A stretch of DNA of 64,000 nucleotides from Actinomyces trachealis (lineage in GTDB: Bacteria > Actinomycetota > Actinomycetes > Actinomycetales > Actinomycetaceae): the NCBI RefSeq assembly GCF_015711475.1, contig NZ_CP065027.1:2108001-2172000 (forward strand). The letters are read 5' to 3'. Position 1 is the stretch's first letter; the number at the start of each line of letters is the position of its first letter. This document shows positions 9,072 to 19,053 of this stretch, one piece after another. The notes beneath the pieces were generated by a model. That model did no database searches, was not told the origin of the DNA, and saw nothing but the letters and a program-made list of their open reading frames with translations. The translations under genes and the position numbers were made by a program.

Positions 9072-12000
9072 TCAGTTGACCGCGATCTCGTCCACCGCGA
9101 TGGTCACGGGGATGGTCGAGTTGGTGAGGTAGCTGCTGACGGCAACACCACCCGGGGCAGTTATCGGGTTGACACTGTCCTCGTAGGAAAGGTTCCACTC
9201 CTTGGGCTCCGTGTTGCCGGTCCAGATGCGGGCGTTGACCTTGGTGGTACTGGTGCCGGTGGCGGACAGACGCAGGTGGATGGTCTGGCCTGCGGTGAAC
9301 TTAGGCAGCTGGGTCTCAGTGAGCCAGTATTCCGTGCCGCCAAAGAGTTTGAGCAGCTCAACCTTGCCGGTGCCGTCGGCGCGGACTTGGAGCTTGACGC
9401 GGTAGGCACCAGCGTCAGAGACGCGCACATCCTGGTCCATGTACAGCTTGCCGGCATCCGGGAGGGAGTCGATCTTGAAGCTGCTGGTCAGGTTGGCGTC
9501 GGCCTTGGCCAGCGGGCCGCTGACCACGCGGGAGCCGTAGCCAGCGCGGGCCAGGGTCATGTTGCCGTTGCCGCCGGAGACGGACAGGGCGGAGGAGCCC
9601 CAGGCCACGTTCCAGTCGCCGCCCTTGTCGGCGGTGCCCCAACCGGAGGCGACGTCCTTATTGAAGGAGGCCAGGAAGGCGGCGTCACCGGGCTGTGCGG
9701 GCTGCTCAGGCTGTGCGGGCTGCTCAGGCTCAACGGGCTTGACAGGAGCCTTTACAGTCACGGGCTGCTCGGCGGTTGCGGTGGCGCCAGCGTCGTCAGT
9801 CACGGTCACGCGGATGGTGTAGGTGCCTGCGGCAGCGTAGGTGTGCTTAGCAGTAGCCTCCGTGGTGTCCTCCTCCGCAGAGTCGTCACCCCAGTTCCAC
9901 TTGTAAGTGGTGATCTTGCCGTCCGCATCCTTGGAGGCAGAGGCGTCAGCGGTCACTGCCAGGTCGGTGGGCGTCACGGCCAGCGCGGCGGTAGGCGCAA
10001 CGTTGGCCGGGACCACGTTGGCTCCCAGGGAGTAGTGGTTGGCGACCTGCTTAGCGTCGAGGGCGTTGTTGTACACGACGGCCTCGTCAACGTCGCCGTC
10101 GAAGTACTTCGAACTGGGGCGCCCAGGCCAGCCACTCAAGCTCTCAGCACCGACGTGCCAGTAACCCCTGTAGCTCTGGGCCGTGGTCATGTTGGCGTCT
10201 TGCGCGGCAGCGGCGCCGTCCACATAGAGCGCTGAGCCGGAGGCGGAGGTGGTGGCCACGACGTGGTGCCATTTGCCGTCGTTTAGTGGCTGGCCGTTGG
10301 TGATGGTCCGCACGCCGTTGTCGTAGAGACCGTAGACCAGCGTGCCATCATTGCGCATGTACAGTACGCGGTCACGCTCGGACGAGCTGGTGCCCGTGGA
10401 GGAGCCGAAGCCCATGAGGGTGCCACCGCGGCTGGTGGTGGTGCGGAACCACAGTTCCTCGGAGAAGGTCTGCGGCCCGTTAGCCCGGCGCCTAGAGACC
10501 ATGTAGGAGCCGCTACCGAGGCTCACAGAGTGGCCGTCCTTGACGGCGGGCTCGCCGCCACGGCTCCAGGTCTGACCGGTCAGCTTGCCGTTGGCGTTGC
10601 CCAGGCTGTCAGCGACGGTAGAGCCACGGGTCTCATCCATGCTCCAAATGTGGGCGGCGCCGTCGGCGGCGGCCGCACGAGCCTGGGCATTGAGGCCCGC
10701 GCCCTCCATGGCGGTGACGGTCAGCCAGTCGGTCTGGGTGCTGGCACCGTACTTGTCGGTCACGCGGATGCGGTAGCGGTGCTCACTGCCTGGGTCAACG
10801 AAGTCAGTCGCGGTCAGCTGGGGCAGATCCCAGAAGGTGGAGGCAACCTTGCGGCTCCACACCGGCTGCGAGTTCGTGGTGTCACGGAAAATCTCGTAGG
10901 TAAGCATGCGGTCGTCACGGTCCCAGTTGGCGGTCCAGCTGAAGGAGATGACGCCTGCGCTCGAAGAGGTGGCCTTGAACTTGTAGGCGCCCCCCTTGTT
11001 CTCTGCGTTGACCTGGTTGGGAGCAAGGTCACGCTTGGCGAAGCGGACCAGACCCTGCTGCTGCACACCGTTGATGGCGGTGAACTCGCCACCGTAGACG
11101 ACGTAGTCATCATTGCCCTCAACGGTCCAGGTGGCCTGGTGGGCACCGGTGTAGGTACCGGCGGTGAAACGGGGGAAGAAGCTCATCAGATTGGTGGCAG
11201 GCTGGCCCCGGAAGTTGCTGTACCCGGAGGCGGTGTTGCGACCGACCGTGCCCGTAGCATCATTCACGACGGCGGTGCCGTAGTAGTACTGGTGCCAGTC
11301 GTTGGGGAACAGACCGACATTGGAGCAGTCGTGCTCGTGCGAGGAGACGTATACGAGGTTCCCAGACGGGAAGGTGTCGTAGGAGTCGCCGTGGCAGTCC
11401 AGCATCCACTCGACGTCACCGGAGGTCCAGTTCAGGCGGGCCACGCCCTCGAAAGTGCCGGACTGGGAGTACATGGCAGGGTAGATGCCCCGCGAGTCAG
11501 CGCTCATGCCCCACACGGCAGCCTTGCGGCCAGAGGCACCGATCACCGAGGAGACGTTGTTGTCACGCAGCCGACCACTGCCAGCCTCCAGGATTGCCAG
11601 TCCCTGGCCTGGCCTTCTAGAGCCGTTGACGGAGGTGAAGGCGCCACCAATGGCCACTCCGGTACCACCAGGCTCAGTAGCAACTGCGTGGATGTAGTAG
11701 TCGGGAACGTTGGCCTGGAAGGAGGTGAGCGCGCCGCGGTTGAGGTCAAACTCAAGGATCCGCTTGCGCTGCTGGTTGTTGGCTGCAGTGAAGTACCCGC
11801 CGGCGTAGAGCCTGGAGCCGTCAGAGGAGATCGCGATGTCGTTGACACCGGAGTTCAGGTGCAGGTTAATGGGGCGCACCGCACCACTGCTCGGGTCCAC
11901 TGAGGCAATGTGGTCCACCCGCTGCCCGTTAACGAAGTCAAACAGGCCACCGATGAAGACGGAAGAACCATCCGGTGTGGCACTGACGGTACGCACCGCA

Positions 12001-12347
12001 GCACTGGCAGAGGGCGCCCAGTCCAGGAGCGCACCGGTGGTGATGTCGTAGGCCAGCGCGTTCTTGCGTGTAACCGGGGAACCACCCGGCGTCGTGGCGG
12101 TGGTGAACTCACCGACGGCATAAACGGTGTTGCCCACAACTTCCTGGTCCCAAACAACACCATTGACAGAAGGCGCCGGGAGCGGGTCAGCAGACACGGT
12201 CTCATAGGGATCGTCGGCACCCAGGTCCTGCTCGGCAGCGCCAGCACCCGAAGACAGGGTGATGGCTGGCAGGACGATGGGTGCCAGAGCGACCGAGACG
12301 GCGGCGAACGCCACCGCCCCAACACGACGCAGGCGGGTGATTTTCAC
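9072..12347 (-). CDS. Secreted multidomain protein: propeller-like repeats, FN3, LamG and PKD
   Basis: Large exported protein, 1091 aa. Residues 1-37 are a signal peptide (basic start, hydrophobic core, ...SGAGAAEQ). About 40-440 are WD/Delta60-like repeats of the type VYAVGEFT / VFIGGLF / LYAGGYFT, suggesting a beta-propeller. About 450-540 is an FN3-like domain. About 570-770 is a concanavalin/LamG domain (RTTTSRGGTLMGFG, WHHVVATTS). About 786-867 is a PKD domain (YKWNWGDDS). Then comes a Glu-Gln-Pro-Ala repeat linker and a C-terminal beta-rich carbohydrate-binding-like region. There is no LPXTG. I chose the GTG at 12347 because GGAGG lies just upstream. Polysaccharide binding at the cell surface is inferred from the domains and from the surrounding EPS genes. 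Confidence 0.88.
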   Translation of the reverse strand: MKITRLRRVGAVAFAAVSVALAPIVLPAITLSSGAGAAEQDLGADDPYETVSADPLPAPSVNGVVWDQEVVGNTVYAVGEFTTATTPGGSPVTRKNALAYDITTGALLDWAPSASAAVRTVSATPDGSSVFIGGLFDFVNGQRVDHIASVDPSSGAVRPINLHLNSGVNDIAISSDGSRLYAGGYFTAANNQQRKRILEFDLNRGALTSFQANVPDYYIHAVATEPGGTGVAIGGAFTSVNGSRRPGQGLAILEAGSGRLRDNNVSSVIGASGRKAAVWGMSADSRGIYPAMYSQSGTFEGVARLNWTSGDVEWMLDCHGDSYDTFPSGNLVYVSSHEHDCSNVGLFPNDWHQYYYGTAVVNDATGTVGRNTASGYSNFRGQPATNLMSFFPRFTAGTYTGAHQATWTVEGNDDYVVYGGEFTAINGVQQQGLVRFAKRDLAPNQVNAENKGGAYKFKATSSSAGVISFSWTANWDRDDRMLTYEIFRDTTNSQPVWSRKVASTFWDLPQLTATDFVDPGSEHRYRIRVTDKYGASTQTDWLTVTAMEGAGLNAQARAAAADGAAHIWSMDETRGSTVADSLGNANGKLTGQTWSRGGEPAVKDGHSVSLGSGSYMVSRRRANGPQTFSEELWFRTTTSRGGTLMGFGSSTGTSSSERDRVLYMRNDGTLVYGLYDNGVRTITNGQPLNDGKWHHVVATTSASGSALYVDGAAAAQDANMTTAQSYRGYWHVGAESLSGWPGRPSSKYFDGDVDEAVVYNNALDAKQVANHYSLGANVVPANVAPTAALAVTPTDLAVTADASASKDADGKITTYKWNWGDDSAEEDTTEATAKHTYAAAGTYTIRVTVTDDAGATATAEQPVTVKAPVKPVEPEQPAQPEQPAQPGDAAFLASFNKDVASGWGTADKGGDWNVAWGSSALSVSGGNGNMTLARAGYGSRVVSGPLAKADANLTSSFKIDSLPDAGKLYMDQDVRVSDAGAYRVKLQVRADGTGKVELLKLFGGTEYWLTETQLPKFTAGQTIHLRLSATGTSTTKVNARIWTGNTEPKEWNLSYEDSVNPITAPGGVAVSSYLTNSTIPVTIAVDEIAVN

Positions 12348-12561
12348 GAGTCCTCCGGGATTTCTCGGGGTCAGCTGAGAATCAACTGATTTGGATGGAC
12401 TCAGTATGTGCACGCAACAGGCCTGCCATAGTTATCGCACGAGCATCCTGCGTAACCCATACGGACTACCTGCGGACCCCGCAAGCGGGTTTGCAGATCC
12501 GCTAGCAACCACAAACTAACGGCCGACTAATATTCTCGAATGCCACTGAAACTCACGAAAC

Positions 12562-13257
12562 TCAGCCGACGGGGCCAGCGCCTTCAAAGACAGCTGTCTT
12601 CTCGGAGGCACTCAGGTCCACCACCACCCGCATGTGACCGCGCCCCTCAACGGGAACCCGGAAGGCAAAGGTGACAGTGGTGCTTTCACCAGCCTCAAGG
12701 CTGGCGGGTGCCTGCTCGGAGGAGGAGGGGTTTGGCGCCGCCTCCTGGTTATCCTCCCCGTAGTAGCAGTTGACTACCAGGGATTCGAGAGAGATCGCTT
12801 CGGTTCCTGGGTTGGTCACCGTCACTGGCACCAGAACACCGGGTCCAGCGACCTCTCCAGGCAACTCGGATTTCAGGTCTGTGGAGGAGAGCGCACCCAG
12901 GGCAACGGTGACACCAGAGTCCATCACGGCAGGCTGCTCGATCGGAGCCGCAGGCATCCGACGACTTTCCTCAGAGAGGTCTCCCCCTGAGCTAGCCGGG
13001 TCGGACGAGGCGGTAGATCCTTGCCCCGTCGCCGGGTCCTGCGTAGCACCATCAGTGGCCTGTCCCAAGGGGGTGGAAGTAGGTGCGGGGCTGGTCGCCA
13101 TAGAGGTGGCCGCGGAGTCGGTGGCCGCCGCACTGGCAGTGGGCTCGGTCACGGAAGGTTTGTCAGACTTGGAGCAGCCACCCAGCATGAGGGTAACGGT
13201 CATAGGTAGGACCAGCAGGACGGCGGCAGTACGCATTGGCTTCACGAGGCGCAGCAT
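12562..13257 (-). CDS. Lipoprotein with DUF4352-like Ig-fold domain
   Basis: Predicted lipoprotein of about 231 aa. The hydrophobic segment TAAVLLVLPMTVTLMLGG precedes the lipobox Cys. A Ser/Thr/Ala/Pro-rich spacer of about 90 residues follows, then a C-terminal domain of about 120 residues (GPGVLVPVTVTNPGTEAISL ... GESTTVTFAFRVP) that resembles the DUF4352/telomere-like Ig fold found in many actinobacterial lipoproteins. The start is uncertain: ATG at 13257 or 13236, neither with a good ribosome-binding site. It is divergent from the DUF1972 glycosyltransferase gene. Function is unknown; its position suggests a cell-envelope role linked to the polysaccharide locus. Confidence 0.75.
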   Translation of the reverse strand: MLRLVKPMRTAAVLLVLPMTVTLMLGGCSKSDKPSVTEPTASAAATDSAATSMATSPAPTSTPLGQATDGATQDPATGQGSTASSDPASSGGDLSEESRRMPAAPIEQPAVMDSGVTVALGALSSTDLKSELPGEVAGPGVLVPVTVTNPGTEAISLESLVVNCYYGEDNQEAAPNPSSSEQAPASLEAGESTTVTFAFRVPVEGRGHMRVVVDLSASEKTAVFEGAGPVG

Positions 13258-13393
13258 ATAGCGGAGTAAGGACGCGATAAGGCGACACCCTTGAAACGGT
13301 CCTGTTCCGGACACGCCATACGGTCGGTGCCCATGTAGCCTTGCGAGACCACGTGAGGTGACTGAGCAGGCTGAGCATATGGAGGAAAACGGG

Positions 13394-14560
13394 ATGCGCC
13401 GCAGCGATCCGAGCCGTCTGAGAATCGCGATGATCGGTACCCGCGGGGTGCCAGCCCGCTACGGCGGCTTTGAGACCGCGATCGAGGAGGTCGGCCAGCG
13501 CCTGGCCGCACGCGGGCACCAGGTACTCGTCTATTCACGCAACCCAGACGCGAGCACACCTCTACCCAAGACACACCTGGGCATGCGCGTGGTAGAGCTT
13601 CCCGCCATGCGCAAGCGCTCCCTGGAGACCCTGTCGCACACAGGCCTGTCTGTGGCCCACCTGCTACGCCGGGTCCACCCCGACGTCGCCCTGCTGTTCA
13701 ACGCCGCCAATTCCCCCTTCCTGCCAGCCCTGCGCCTGGCGGGCATCCCGGTGGCCACACATGTAGACGGCCTGGAGTGGCGCCGAGGCAAGTGGGGGCC
13801 CACCGGACAGAAGTACTACCGGGCTGCCGAGGCCGCAGCCGTACGCTGGTCGGACGCTTTGATCGCGGACGCGCAGGGCATTGCGGACTACTACACGCAG
13901 GAGTTCGAGGCCCCCACCTGGCTTATCGCCTATGGCGCCCCCCACCTAATCACCGGCTCGGACCGCTTGGCGGAGCTGGGCCTGGAGCCCAAGCGCTTCC
14001 ACCTGGTGGTGGCACGCTTTGAGGTGGAAAACCACGTGGACGTACTTGTTGACGGCTATGTCCGCTCCAAAGCCAAGCTGCCTTTGGTGGTGGTGGGCTC
14101 CGCTCCTTACGCCAACGCGTACACCGCCAAAATCGAGTCTCTGGCAGACGACCGCGTGAAGCTACTGGGTGGCTTGTGGGACCAGGGTCAGCTGGACCAG
14201 CTCTACGGCAACGCCCTGGTCTACTACCACGGCCACTCGGTGGGCGGCACCAACCCCTCTCTGCTGCGCGCCATCGGTGCGGGGGCAGCGGTGGACGCCT
14301 TTGACGCCTCCTTCAACCGCGAAGTGCTGGAGGAGGCTGGCCGCTACTGGCAGGATGCCGACGACGTCGCCGCGCTGGTTGAGTCCGCAGAGGCGGACCC
14401 GGCAGCGCACACGGCGCGCGGCGAACTCTCTCGCAAGCGCGCGGCACTGTACGACTGGGATGAGGTCACGGACCGCTACGAGGAGCTGTGCCGCACTCTG
14501 GCCGCCGAGGGGCAGTGTCAGGACCGGCCCTCGGGCCGCCGCACGGGGGCCTGCTCATGA
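13394..14560 (+). CDS. Glycosyltransferase with N-terminal DUF1972 domain
   Basis: GT-B glycosyltransferase of 388 aa. The N-terminal half carries the DUF1972 signature IAMIGTRGVPARYGGFETAI typical of rhamnosyl- and other deoxyhexosyl-transferases in exopolysaccharide clusters. The C-terminal half has the GT4-like donor site (HSVGGTNPSLLRAIGAG, with Glu replaced by Asn-Pro-Ser in the usual EGFG/EPFG position). I chose the ATG at 13394 because GGAGG sits 7 bases upstream. It overlaps the next glycosyltransferase by 4 bases (ATGA), so the two are co-translated. Rhamnose as donor is only suggested by the family. Confidence 0.88.
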   Translation: MRRSDPSRLRIAMIGTRGVPARYGGFETAIEEVGQRLAARGHQVLVYSRNPDASTPLPKTHLGMRVVELPAMRKRSLETLSHTGLSVAHLLRRVHPDVALLFNAANSPFLPALRLAGIPVATHVDGLEWRRGKWGPTGQKYYRAAEAAAVRWSDALIADAQGIADYYTQEFEAPTWLIAYGAPHLITGSDRLAELGLEPKRFHLVVARFEVENHVDVLVDGYVRSKAKLPLVVVGSAPYANAYTAKIESLADDRVKLLGGLWDQGQLDQLYGNALVYYHGHSVGGTNPSLLRAIGAGAAVDAFDASFNREVLEEAGRYWQDADDVAALVESAEADPAAHTARGELSRKRAALYDWDEVTDRYEELCRTLAAEGQCQDRPSGRRTGACS

Positions 14561-15696
14561 TCACGATCCTGGTGGCCCACCCCTCCCCCGATCTCTACGG
14601 CTCAGACCGCCAGCTGCTTGAGACCGTGGCGGGGCTGCGGGAAGCGGGGCATCGGACGCTGATCGCCCTGCCGAAGCATGGGCCACTGGAGTCGGAGATG
14701 GTGGCCCTGGGTGCCAAGGTAACGGTGTTGCCTTTCACGGTGCTGCGCAAGGCACTGCTGAGTCCTAAAGGCTTGGTGGGGCTGGCAGCTCGCACGCCGG
14801 ATGAGCTGCTGCGCCTGCGCTCGGTGGTAAAGGCGGCCCGGGCCGACCTGGTGCTGGTGAACACGGTGACCCTGCCTTGGTGGGGTCCGGCGGCCCGCGC
14901 GGCGGGCGTGCCGGTGCTGGCGCACGTGCATGAGGCGGAGGACTCCCAGCCTTTGCTGTTGCGGGCAGGGCTCAATGCGCCTTTGTTCGCTGCCAACCGG
15001 ATCGTGGCGAACTCTGGTGCTGCCCGGGACACACTGCTGCAGGCCCAGCCGTTGCTGGCCCACCGCGTGACGGTGGTGCACAACGGCGTGCCTGGACCGG
15101 AGCAGACGCCATCTGCGTTGCGCGAGCGTTCTAAGCTCGACCCCTTACACATCGTTATGGTGGGGCGTCTGTCTCCCCGCAAGGGCGTGGATGTGGCGCT
15201 CGACGCCGTCGGGCTGCTGCGGGAGCGAGGTGTGGACGCCTCGTTGCGCGTCTGCGGCTCGATCTTCCCGGGATATGAGTGGTACGAGGAGCAGCTGCGG
15301 GAGCGTGCAGCCCAGCCCGACCTGGCCGGGCATGTGGAGCTGCTCGGATACGTGCACCCCACTTGGCCGGAGTTGGACGCTGCGGACGTGGTGGTGGTGC
15401 CCTCTAGGGCTGAACCCTTTGGCAACACGGCGGTGGAGGCGATGCACGCGGGTCGCCCGCTGGTGGCTTCTCGGGTTCAGGGCCTGCAGGAGGTGGTGCA
15501 GGACGGCACCACCGGCTTGTTGGTGGAGCCAGACTCGCCGGAGCTTCTCGCGGAGGCCTTGGCGGGCCTGGCTGCGGACCCGCAGCGTGCCCGTGAACTG
15601 GCTACTGCTGGGCAAGCGGATGCCGCTAGGCGCTTCACGGTGAGGCGCTATCGCCAGGACATGGCGCGCGAGGTCGCCTCTCTGTTGCAAGCCTAG
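14557..15696 (+). CDS. Family 4 glycosyltransferase
   Basis: Retaining GT-B glycosyltransferase, 379 aa. It starts MITILVAHPSPDLYGSDRQL (acceptor domain Gly-Ser-Asp loop). Donor-domain markers are IVMVGRLSPRKGVDVALDA (the Lys of the conserved RK pair) and VVPSRAEPFGNTAVEAMHAG (the E-x7-E phosphate-binding motif). It is coupled to the upstream DUF1972 transferase by an ATGA overlap, so both likely build the same repeat unit at the cytoplasmic membrane face. It faces the convergent flippase gene with only about 40 bases between the stops and no clear terminator hairpin there. Confidence 0.92.
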   Translation: MITILVAHPSPDLYGSDRQLLETVAGLREAGHRTLIALPKHGPLESEMVALGAKVTVLPFTVLRKALLSPKGLVGLAARTPDELLRLRSVVKAARADLVLVNTVTLPWWGPAARAAGVPVLAHVHEAEDSQPLLLRAGLNAPLFAANRIVANSGAARDTLLQAQPLLAHRVTVVHNGVPGPEQTPSALRERSKLDPLHIVMVGRLSPRKGVDVALDAVGLLRERGVDASLRVCGSIFPGYEWYEEQLRERAAQPDLAGHVELLGYVHPTWPELDAADVVVVPSRAEPFGNTAVEAMHAGRPLVASRVQGLQEVVQDGTTGLLVEPDSPELLAEALAGLAADPQRARELATAGQADAARRFTVRRYRQDMAREVASLLQA

Positions 15697-15737
15697 TTGG
15701 AAAACACCTGGCCGCAGACGGGGCTGCCTGGGGCTAC

Positions 15738-17096
15738 TTAGGCCTGCCCGGCTTGGCTAGCGGCTGTCTCTGCCCGCCGACGTCGTAGGTCGCGGTGCAC
15801 CCACCAGCCGTATGGCAACAGCTGGAAGAACAGGATGGTCAGTGCTGAGCCCAGCAGTGGCCCGGCGGCGCCCAGCGGCTTGATCAGCAGGTAGGACAGA
15901 GCCAGGTTCGCGGGAATCAGCAAGAGCACCGGCCACATCTGGAACTGCAGGCCTTGCGGCGAGGTCATGTACATGGTGATGGGCTGTTTGGCGGCCTCAA
16001 CCACCACGTCCAGCACCCAGGACGCGATCAGGACGGTAGGGATGATGATCAACCCGTCGGAGAGCTTGTCCGCCGCCCAGGGGGTCAACGCTGCCATGGC
16101 CAGGGCGCCTATTAGCCCGCCGAGGGTGAAGATGAGCGTCGGTTTAAAGGGCGAGACCACGCGGCCTTGCGCGCGTGCTTTGGCGAACTGCGGCCACATG
16201 GCGTTGGAGGTGGCGAATAGTGTCTGGGTTAGGAGCTGGAACAGGCTGGCAGCCAGGGTGTACTGCGCCAAGTCTTCGCTGCCGCCAAGGTGGGACAGCA
16301 GCAGCCGGTCGGTTTGGAAGGCCAGCGGGATCGCCAGGGTCTGGATGAACTGGGGGGCTGCGGTGCCCGCGATGGGCACGCCCGGTACCTCGTGGAGGCG
16401 CGGTATGTCCCGCGCCGCTTGACGCAGCAGCGGTCCGGTGGCGCGCCAGGCGACGGTCACGCAGATGATGGCCACTAGTGAGTTAGCCACGTAGGACATA
16501 ATGGACAGCTCGTTGCCCGCGTCCAGGCGCAGGACGATGGCCAGGACCAGCATGGTGGAGAAGGCCGGTGAGACAACTCCCTGACTTAGCACCTGGGTTG
16601 CAGCACGCCCCATGCCGACGACTATCCGCTGACCGATCGTGAGCGGCAAGGCGGTCGCATAGACCAGCAGGCACAAGGTTGCGGTGAGCCCACCACCAGG
16701 CATGAGCTTGGTGCCAAGCAAAGTCGGCCAGAGACCTAGCAAGCCAACCGCTACGCCAATGCTGGCAATAACCAGAGCCGACCCCAGTAGGACACGCATG
16801 GCCGTTGTGAGTGTGCGGCGAAGCTGTGCGTCGCGCGGGAGGTCCTCCGAGCTGGAGACGGCGTTGATGACCACCGCGCCAATGCCGAGGTCCGCGAAGG
16901 GAATCAGGTTGGGGAAGGTGGCTAGTAGGCCGTACTGCGCGTAGGCGTCCGCGCCGAAGTGGCTGATGATGAGTCGGGTGTTGATCAGGCCGAAAACGCC
17001 CGCCACACCCATAACCGCGATCTTTGCGAAGGCAGTACGTCCAACGACTTGCCACATGCCTGAACCGCGTAGAGCCCCCTTGGCTTTGGCGCTCAT
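15738..17096 (-). CDS. Wzx-like polysaccharide flippase (MATE/MVF-type)
   Basis: Membrane protein of 452 aa with about 12 to 14 predicted helices. The N-terminus (FGLINTRLIISHFGADAYAQYGLL) is typical of the PST/Wzx family that flips undecaprenyl-linked repeat units. Together with the Wzy-like and Wzz-like proteins and the priming transferase in this locus it completes a Wzx/Wzy export set. The ATG at 17096 has a weak ribosome-binding site. Its upstream region, shared with the divergent priming-transferase gene, carries several CCGCA pentamers on its coding strand. The substrate is unknown. Confidence 0.85.
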   Translation of the reverse strand: MSAKAKGALRGSGMWQVVGRTAFAKIAVMGVAGVFGLINTRLIISHFGADAYAQYGLLATFPNLIPFADLGIGAVVINAVSSSEDLPRDAQLRRTLTTAMRVLLGSALVIASIGVAVGLLGLWPTLLGTKLMPGGGLTATLCLLVYATALPLTIGQRIVVGMGRAATQVLSQGVVSPAFSTMLVLAIVLRLDAGNELSIMSYVANSLVAIICVTVAWRATGPLLRQAARDIPRLHEVPGVPIAGTAAPQFIQTLAIPLAFQTDRLLLSHLGGSEDLAQYTLAASLFQLLTQTLFATSNAMWPQFAKARAQGRVVSPFKPTLIFTLGGLIGALAMAALTPWAADKLSDGLIIIPTVLIASWVLDVVVEAAKQPITMYMTSPQGLQFQMWPVLLLIPANLALSYLLIKPLGAAGPLLGSALTILFFQLLPYGWWVHRDLRRRRAETAASQAGQA

Positions 17097-17574
17097 GAGG
17101 GCTGCCTCCCGATCCGTCTGCCGACACGTCCAATATGCCCAATACTGGGCATTCCACCCCAGCCTTGCGCGGGGCGCAAATTGTGTCGCGCCGAGGTCAC
17201 TCTAGCCGCTACGGACTCCACTTGCGGATTCCTAAAATGCCGCAAGACTATTGTGCGGACCTTGCGGCCCTACCCTGCCAGCCTCCCTCGACACCCTCAA
17301 GCAAGGACTAACAACCCTGAGATCGCCACGATACTGCAACGCAAATTACCGACCAGCGGTAGCGCACGCGGACCCACGCAACCTTTGCGGTTTCCTCGCA
17401 ACCCCACCGCATGCCCACCGCAGGCGCCCGAAGGCTGTGTCACCACCCACGGCTGACCAGAGTCCAAGACGGCAAACTCGAATTGCACTGAGCTGCGGTC
17501 AACACGACCGCCAGCCGGTCACCTTGCCTCCCGCCCGGGAAGCAAGGTCTTGAAGATTTCTACGAAAGCCGCGT
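17097..17574. promoter_or_regulatory. 478-bp divergent intergenic region with CCGCA/TGCGG cluster
   Basis: No gene is supported here. The region separates the flippase (minus) and the priming transferase (plus) and must hold both promoters. TGCGG lies at 17223, 17254 and 17263 on the plus strand (CCGCA on the flippase coding strand), and an opposite copy at 17240 makes CTTGCGG...CCGCAAG (17221-17246). A further TGCGG is at 17386. The rest shows no clear RNA or repeat. Confidence 0.35.
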
Positions 17575-19053
17575 ATGTCTCTCCTACTGGCCCCACTCCC
17601 CGTCAAGGCAGGCACCAAGAGCACCTCCGAGCGCTCAGTCGTTGCCACTGACCGGGCCACCGTTCGCGCGCGCCGCCCTTGGAACAGCTACCGCCGCATC
17701 CTGCGCGCCTGGCTCGTCGGCCAGGACCTAACCCTCTCCGCCTCCACCGCCGCTGCGGTGGCCGCCTTCACGGACACCTCCCAGTTCCCTTGGCTGCTGA
17801 GCACCAACGTGCTGCTCGTCGGCATCGGCGTATTCTCCGGCTCCCTGAGCGAGCAGGTGCTCGCCGAGGCCACCTCCGGTTGGCGCCGGGTGCTGTCCTC
17901 CCTGCCCACCACCGTCCTCATCACGCTGCTGGCCGCGCAAGTCATGGGCCTGAACGCCCCACTGGGCGCCACCCTGGTGTCCGCCCCCCTGGGTACCGTC
18001 GCCATGATCCTTGGCCGTGCCGCGGTCAAGGCCCGCCTACGCCGCACCCGGCTGGACGGCCACGGCCTGCGCCGCACGCTCGTCGTCGTGGGTGAAGGCG
18101 CCGACCCGATCTTGCGTGGCCTGCGTCAGCACCCCGGGGACGGTTTCCTGTTGGTCGGCTCCGTCGCCTCCACCTGCACCCCTGACGCTGGCACCCGGAT
18201 GCCCCGCACCCTGGGCACCATCGACGAATTGCACCAGATCGTCATGGACCACGATGTCGACGTCGTCCTGTCCGTCGGCGCCGTCCACCCCGACGACCAG
18301 ATCAAGGCCCTTCGCGGCATTGAAGGTACCGACGCACGCTTCATCATGATGTCCGGCCTGACCTCCGTGTCCGCTCCCCGCATCCACGTCCTGCCCTCCG
18401 CCGCCGCCTGGACCGGCGCCGTAGAGGTGGACAAGCGCCGCGAGCACCGCCTGGACAAGCAAATCTGTGACCTGCTCATCGGCAGCCTGCTAGCCCTCAT
18501 CGCCCTGCCGATCATCGGCATCGCCGGCATCGCCGTGAAAGCCACCGACGGTGGGCCCATGTTCTACACGCAGATCCGCGTAGGCAAAGACAACCAACCC
18601 TTCAAGATGTTCAAGCTGCGCTCCATGTACGTGGACGCTGACGCTCGTCGTGCTGCCGTGATCGCTGAATACACTAACGCCCGCCAGGGCAACGAGGTGC
18701 TCTTCAAGAGCGCTAACGACCCTCGCATCACACCGGTCGGCAAGATCATTCGCCGCCTGTCGATTGATGAGCTGCCGCAGATCTTCAACGTCCTTCTGGG
18801 CGACATGTCCCTGATTGGTCCCCGTCCGGCGCTGCCGGAAGAGGTCGCCGCCTACGACGCCGAAGCTCGTCGTCGTCTCCTGGTCCGTCCCGGCATGACC
18901 GGCCTTTGGCAGGTCTCGGGCCGCTCGGACCTGTCCTGGGAGCGCTCGGTCGCGATCGACCAGCACTACGTAGACAACTCCTCGCCCCTGCTTGATGCAC
19001 ACATCACGGCAGCTACCTTCGGTGCTGTCCTTGGCGGAAAGGGTGCCTACTGA
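17575..19053 (+). CDS. Polyprenyl-phosphate sugar-1-phosphate transferase (EPS priming enzyme)
   Basis: Starts repeat-unit assembly by moving a sugar-1-phosphate from a nucleotide sugar to undecaprenyl phosphate. 492 aa. The N-terminal half has four to five membrane helices and a CoA_binding_3/Rossmann-like segment (LRRTLVVVGEGADPILRGLR). The C-terminal bac_transf domain starts at about residue 285: KRREHRLDKQICDLLIGSLL, FKMFKLRSMYVDAD, DELPQIFNVLLGDMSLIGPR (catalytic Asp-Glu pair and Pro-Arg) and RPGMTGLWQVSGRS. The ribosome-binding site is weak. The stop overlaps the start of the tagD-like gene by one base (TGATG), so the two products are made together. Confidence 0.94.
   Translation: MSLLLAPLPVKAGTKSTSERSVVATDRATVRARRPWNSYRRILRAWLVGQDLTLSASTAAAVAAFTDTSQFPWLLSTNVLLVGIGVFSGSLSEQVLAEATSGWRRVLSSLPTTVLITLLAAQVMGLNAPLGATLVSAPLGTVAMILGRAAVKARLRRTRLDGHGLRRTLVVVGEGADPILRGLRQHPGDGFLLVGSVASTCTPDAGTRMPRTLGTIDELHQIVMDHDVDVVLSVGAVHPDDQIKALRGIEGTDARFIMMSGLTSVSAPRIHVLPSAAAWTGAVEVDKRREHRLDKQICDLLIGSLLALIALPIIGIAGIAVKATDGGPMFYTQIRVGKDNQPFKMFKLRSMYVDADARRAAVIAEYTNARQGNEVLFKSANDPRITPVGKIIRRLSIDELPQIFNVLLGDMSLIGPRPALPEEVAAYDAEARRRLLVRPGMTGLWQVSGRSDLSWERSVAIDQHYVDNSSPLLDAHITAATFGAVLGGKGAY

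Noticed and set aside
9685..9735. Short tandem repeat in the PKD protein gene as a candidate CRISPR or VNTR
   Set aside because: It encodes two or three in-frame Glu-Gln-Pro-Ala linker units and has no spacer structure.
8949..11903. Plus-strand open frames of over 400 codons opposite the PKD/LamG gene
   Set aside because: Shadows of a well-supported secreted protein with signal peptide, domain motifs and terminator on the minus strand.
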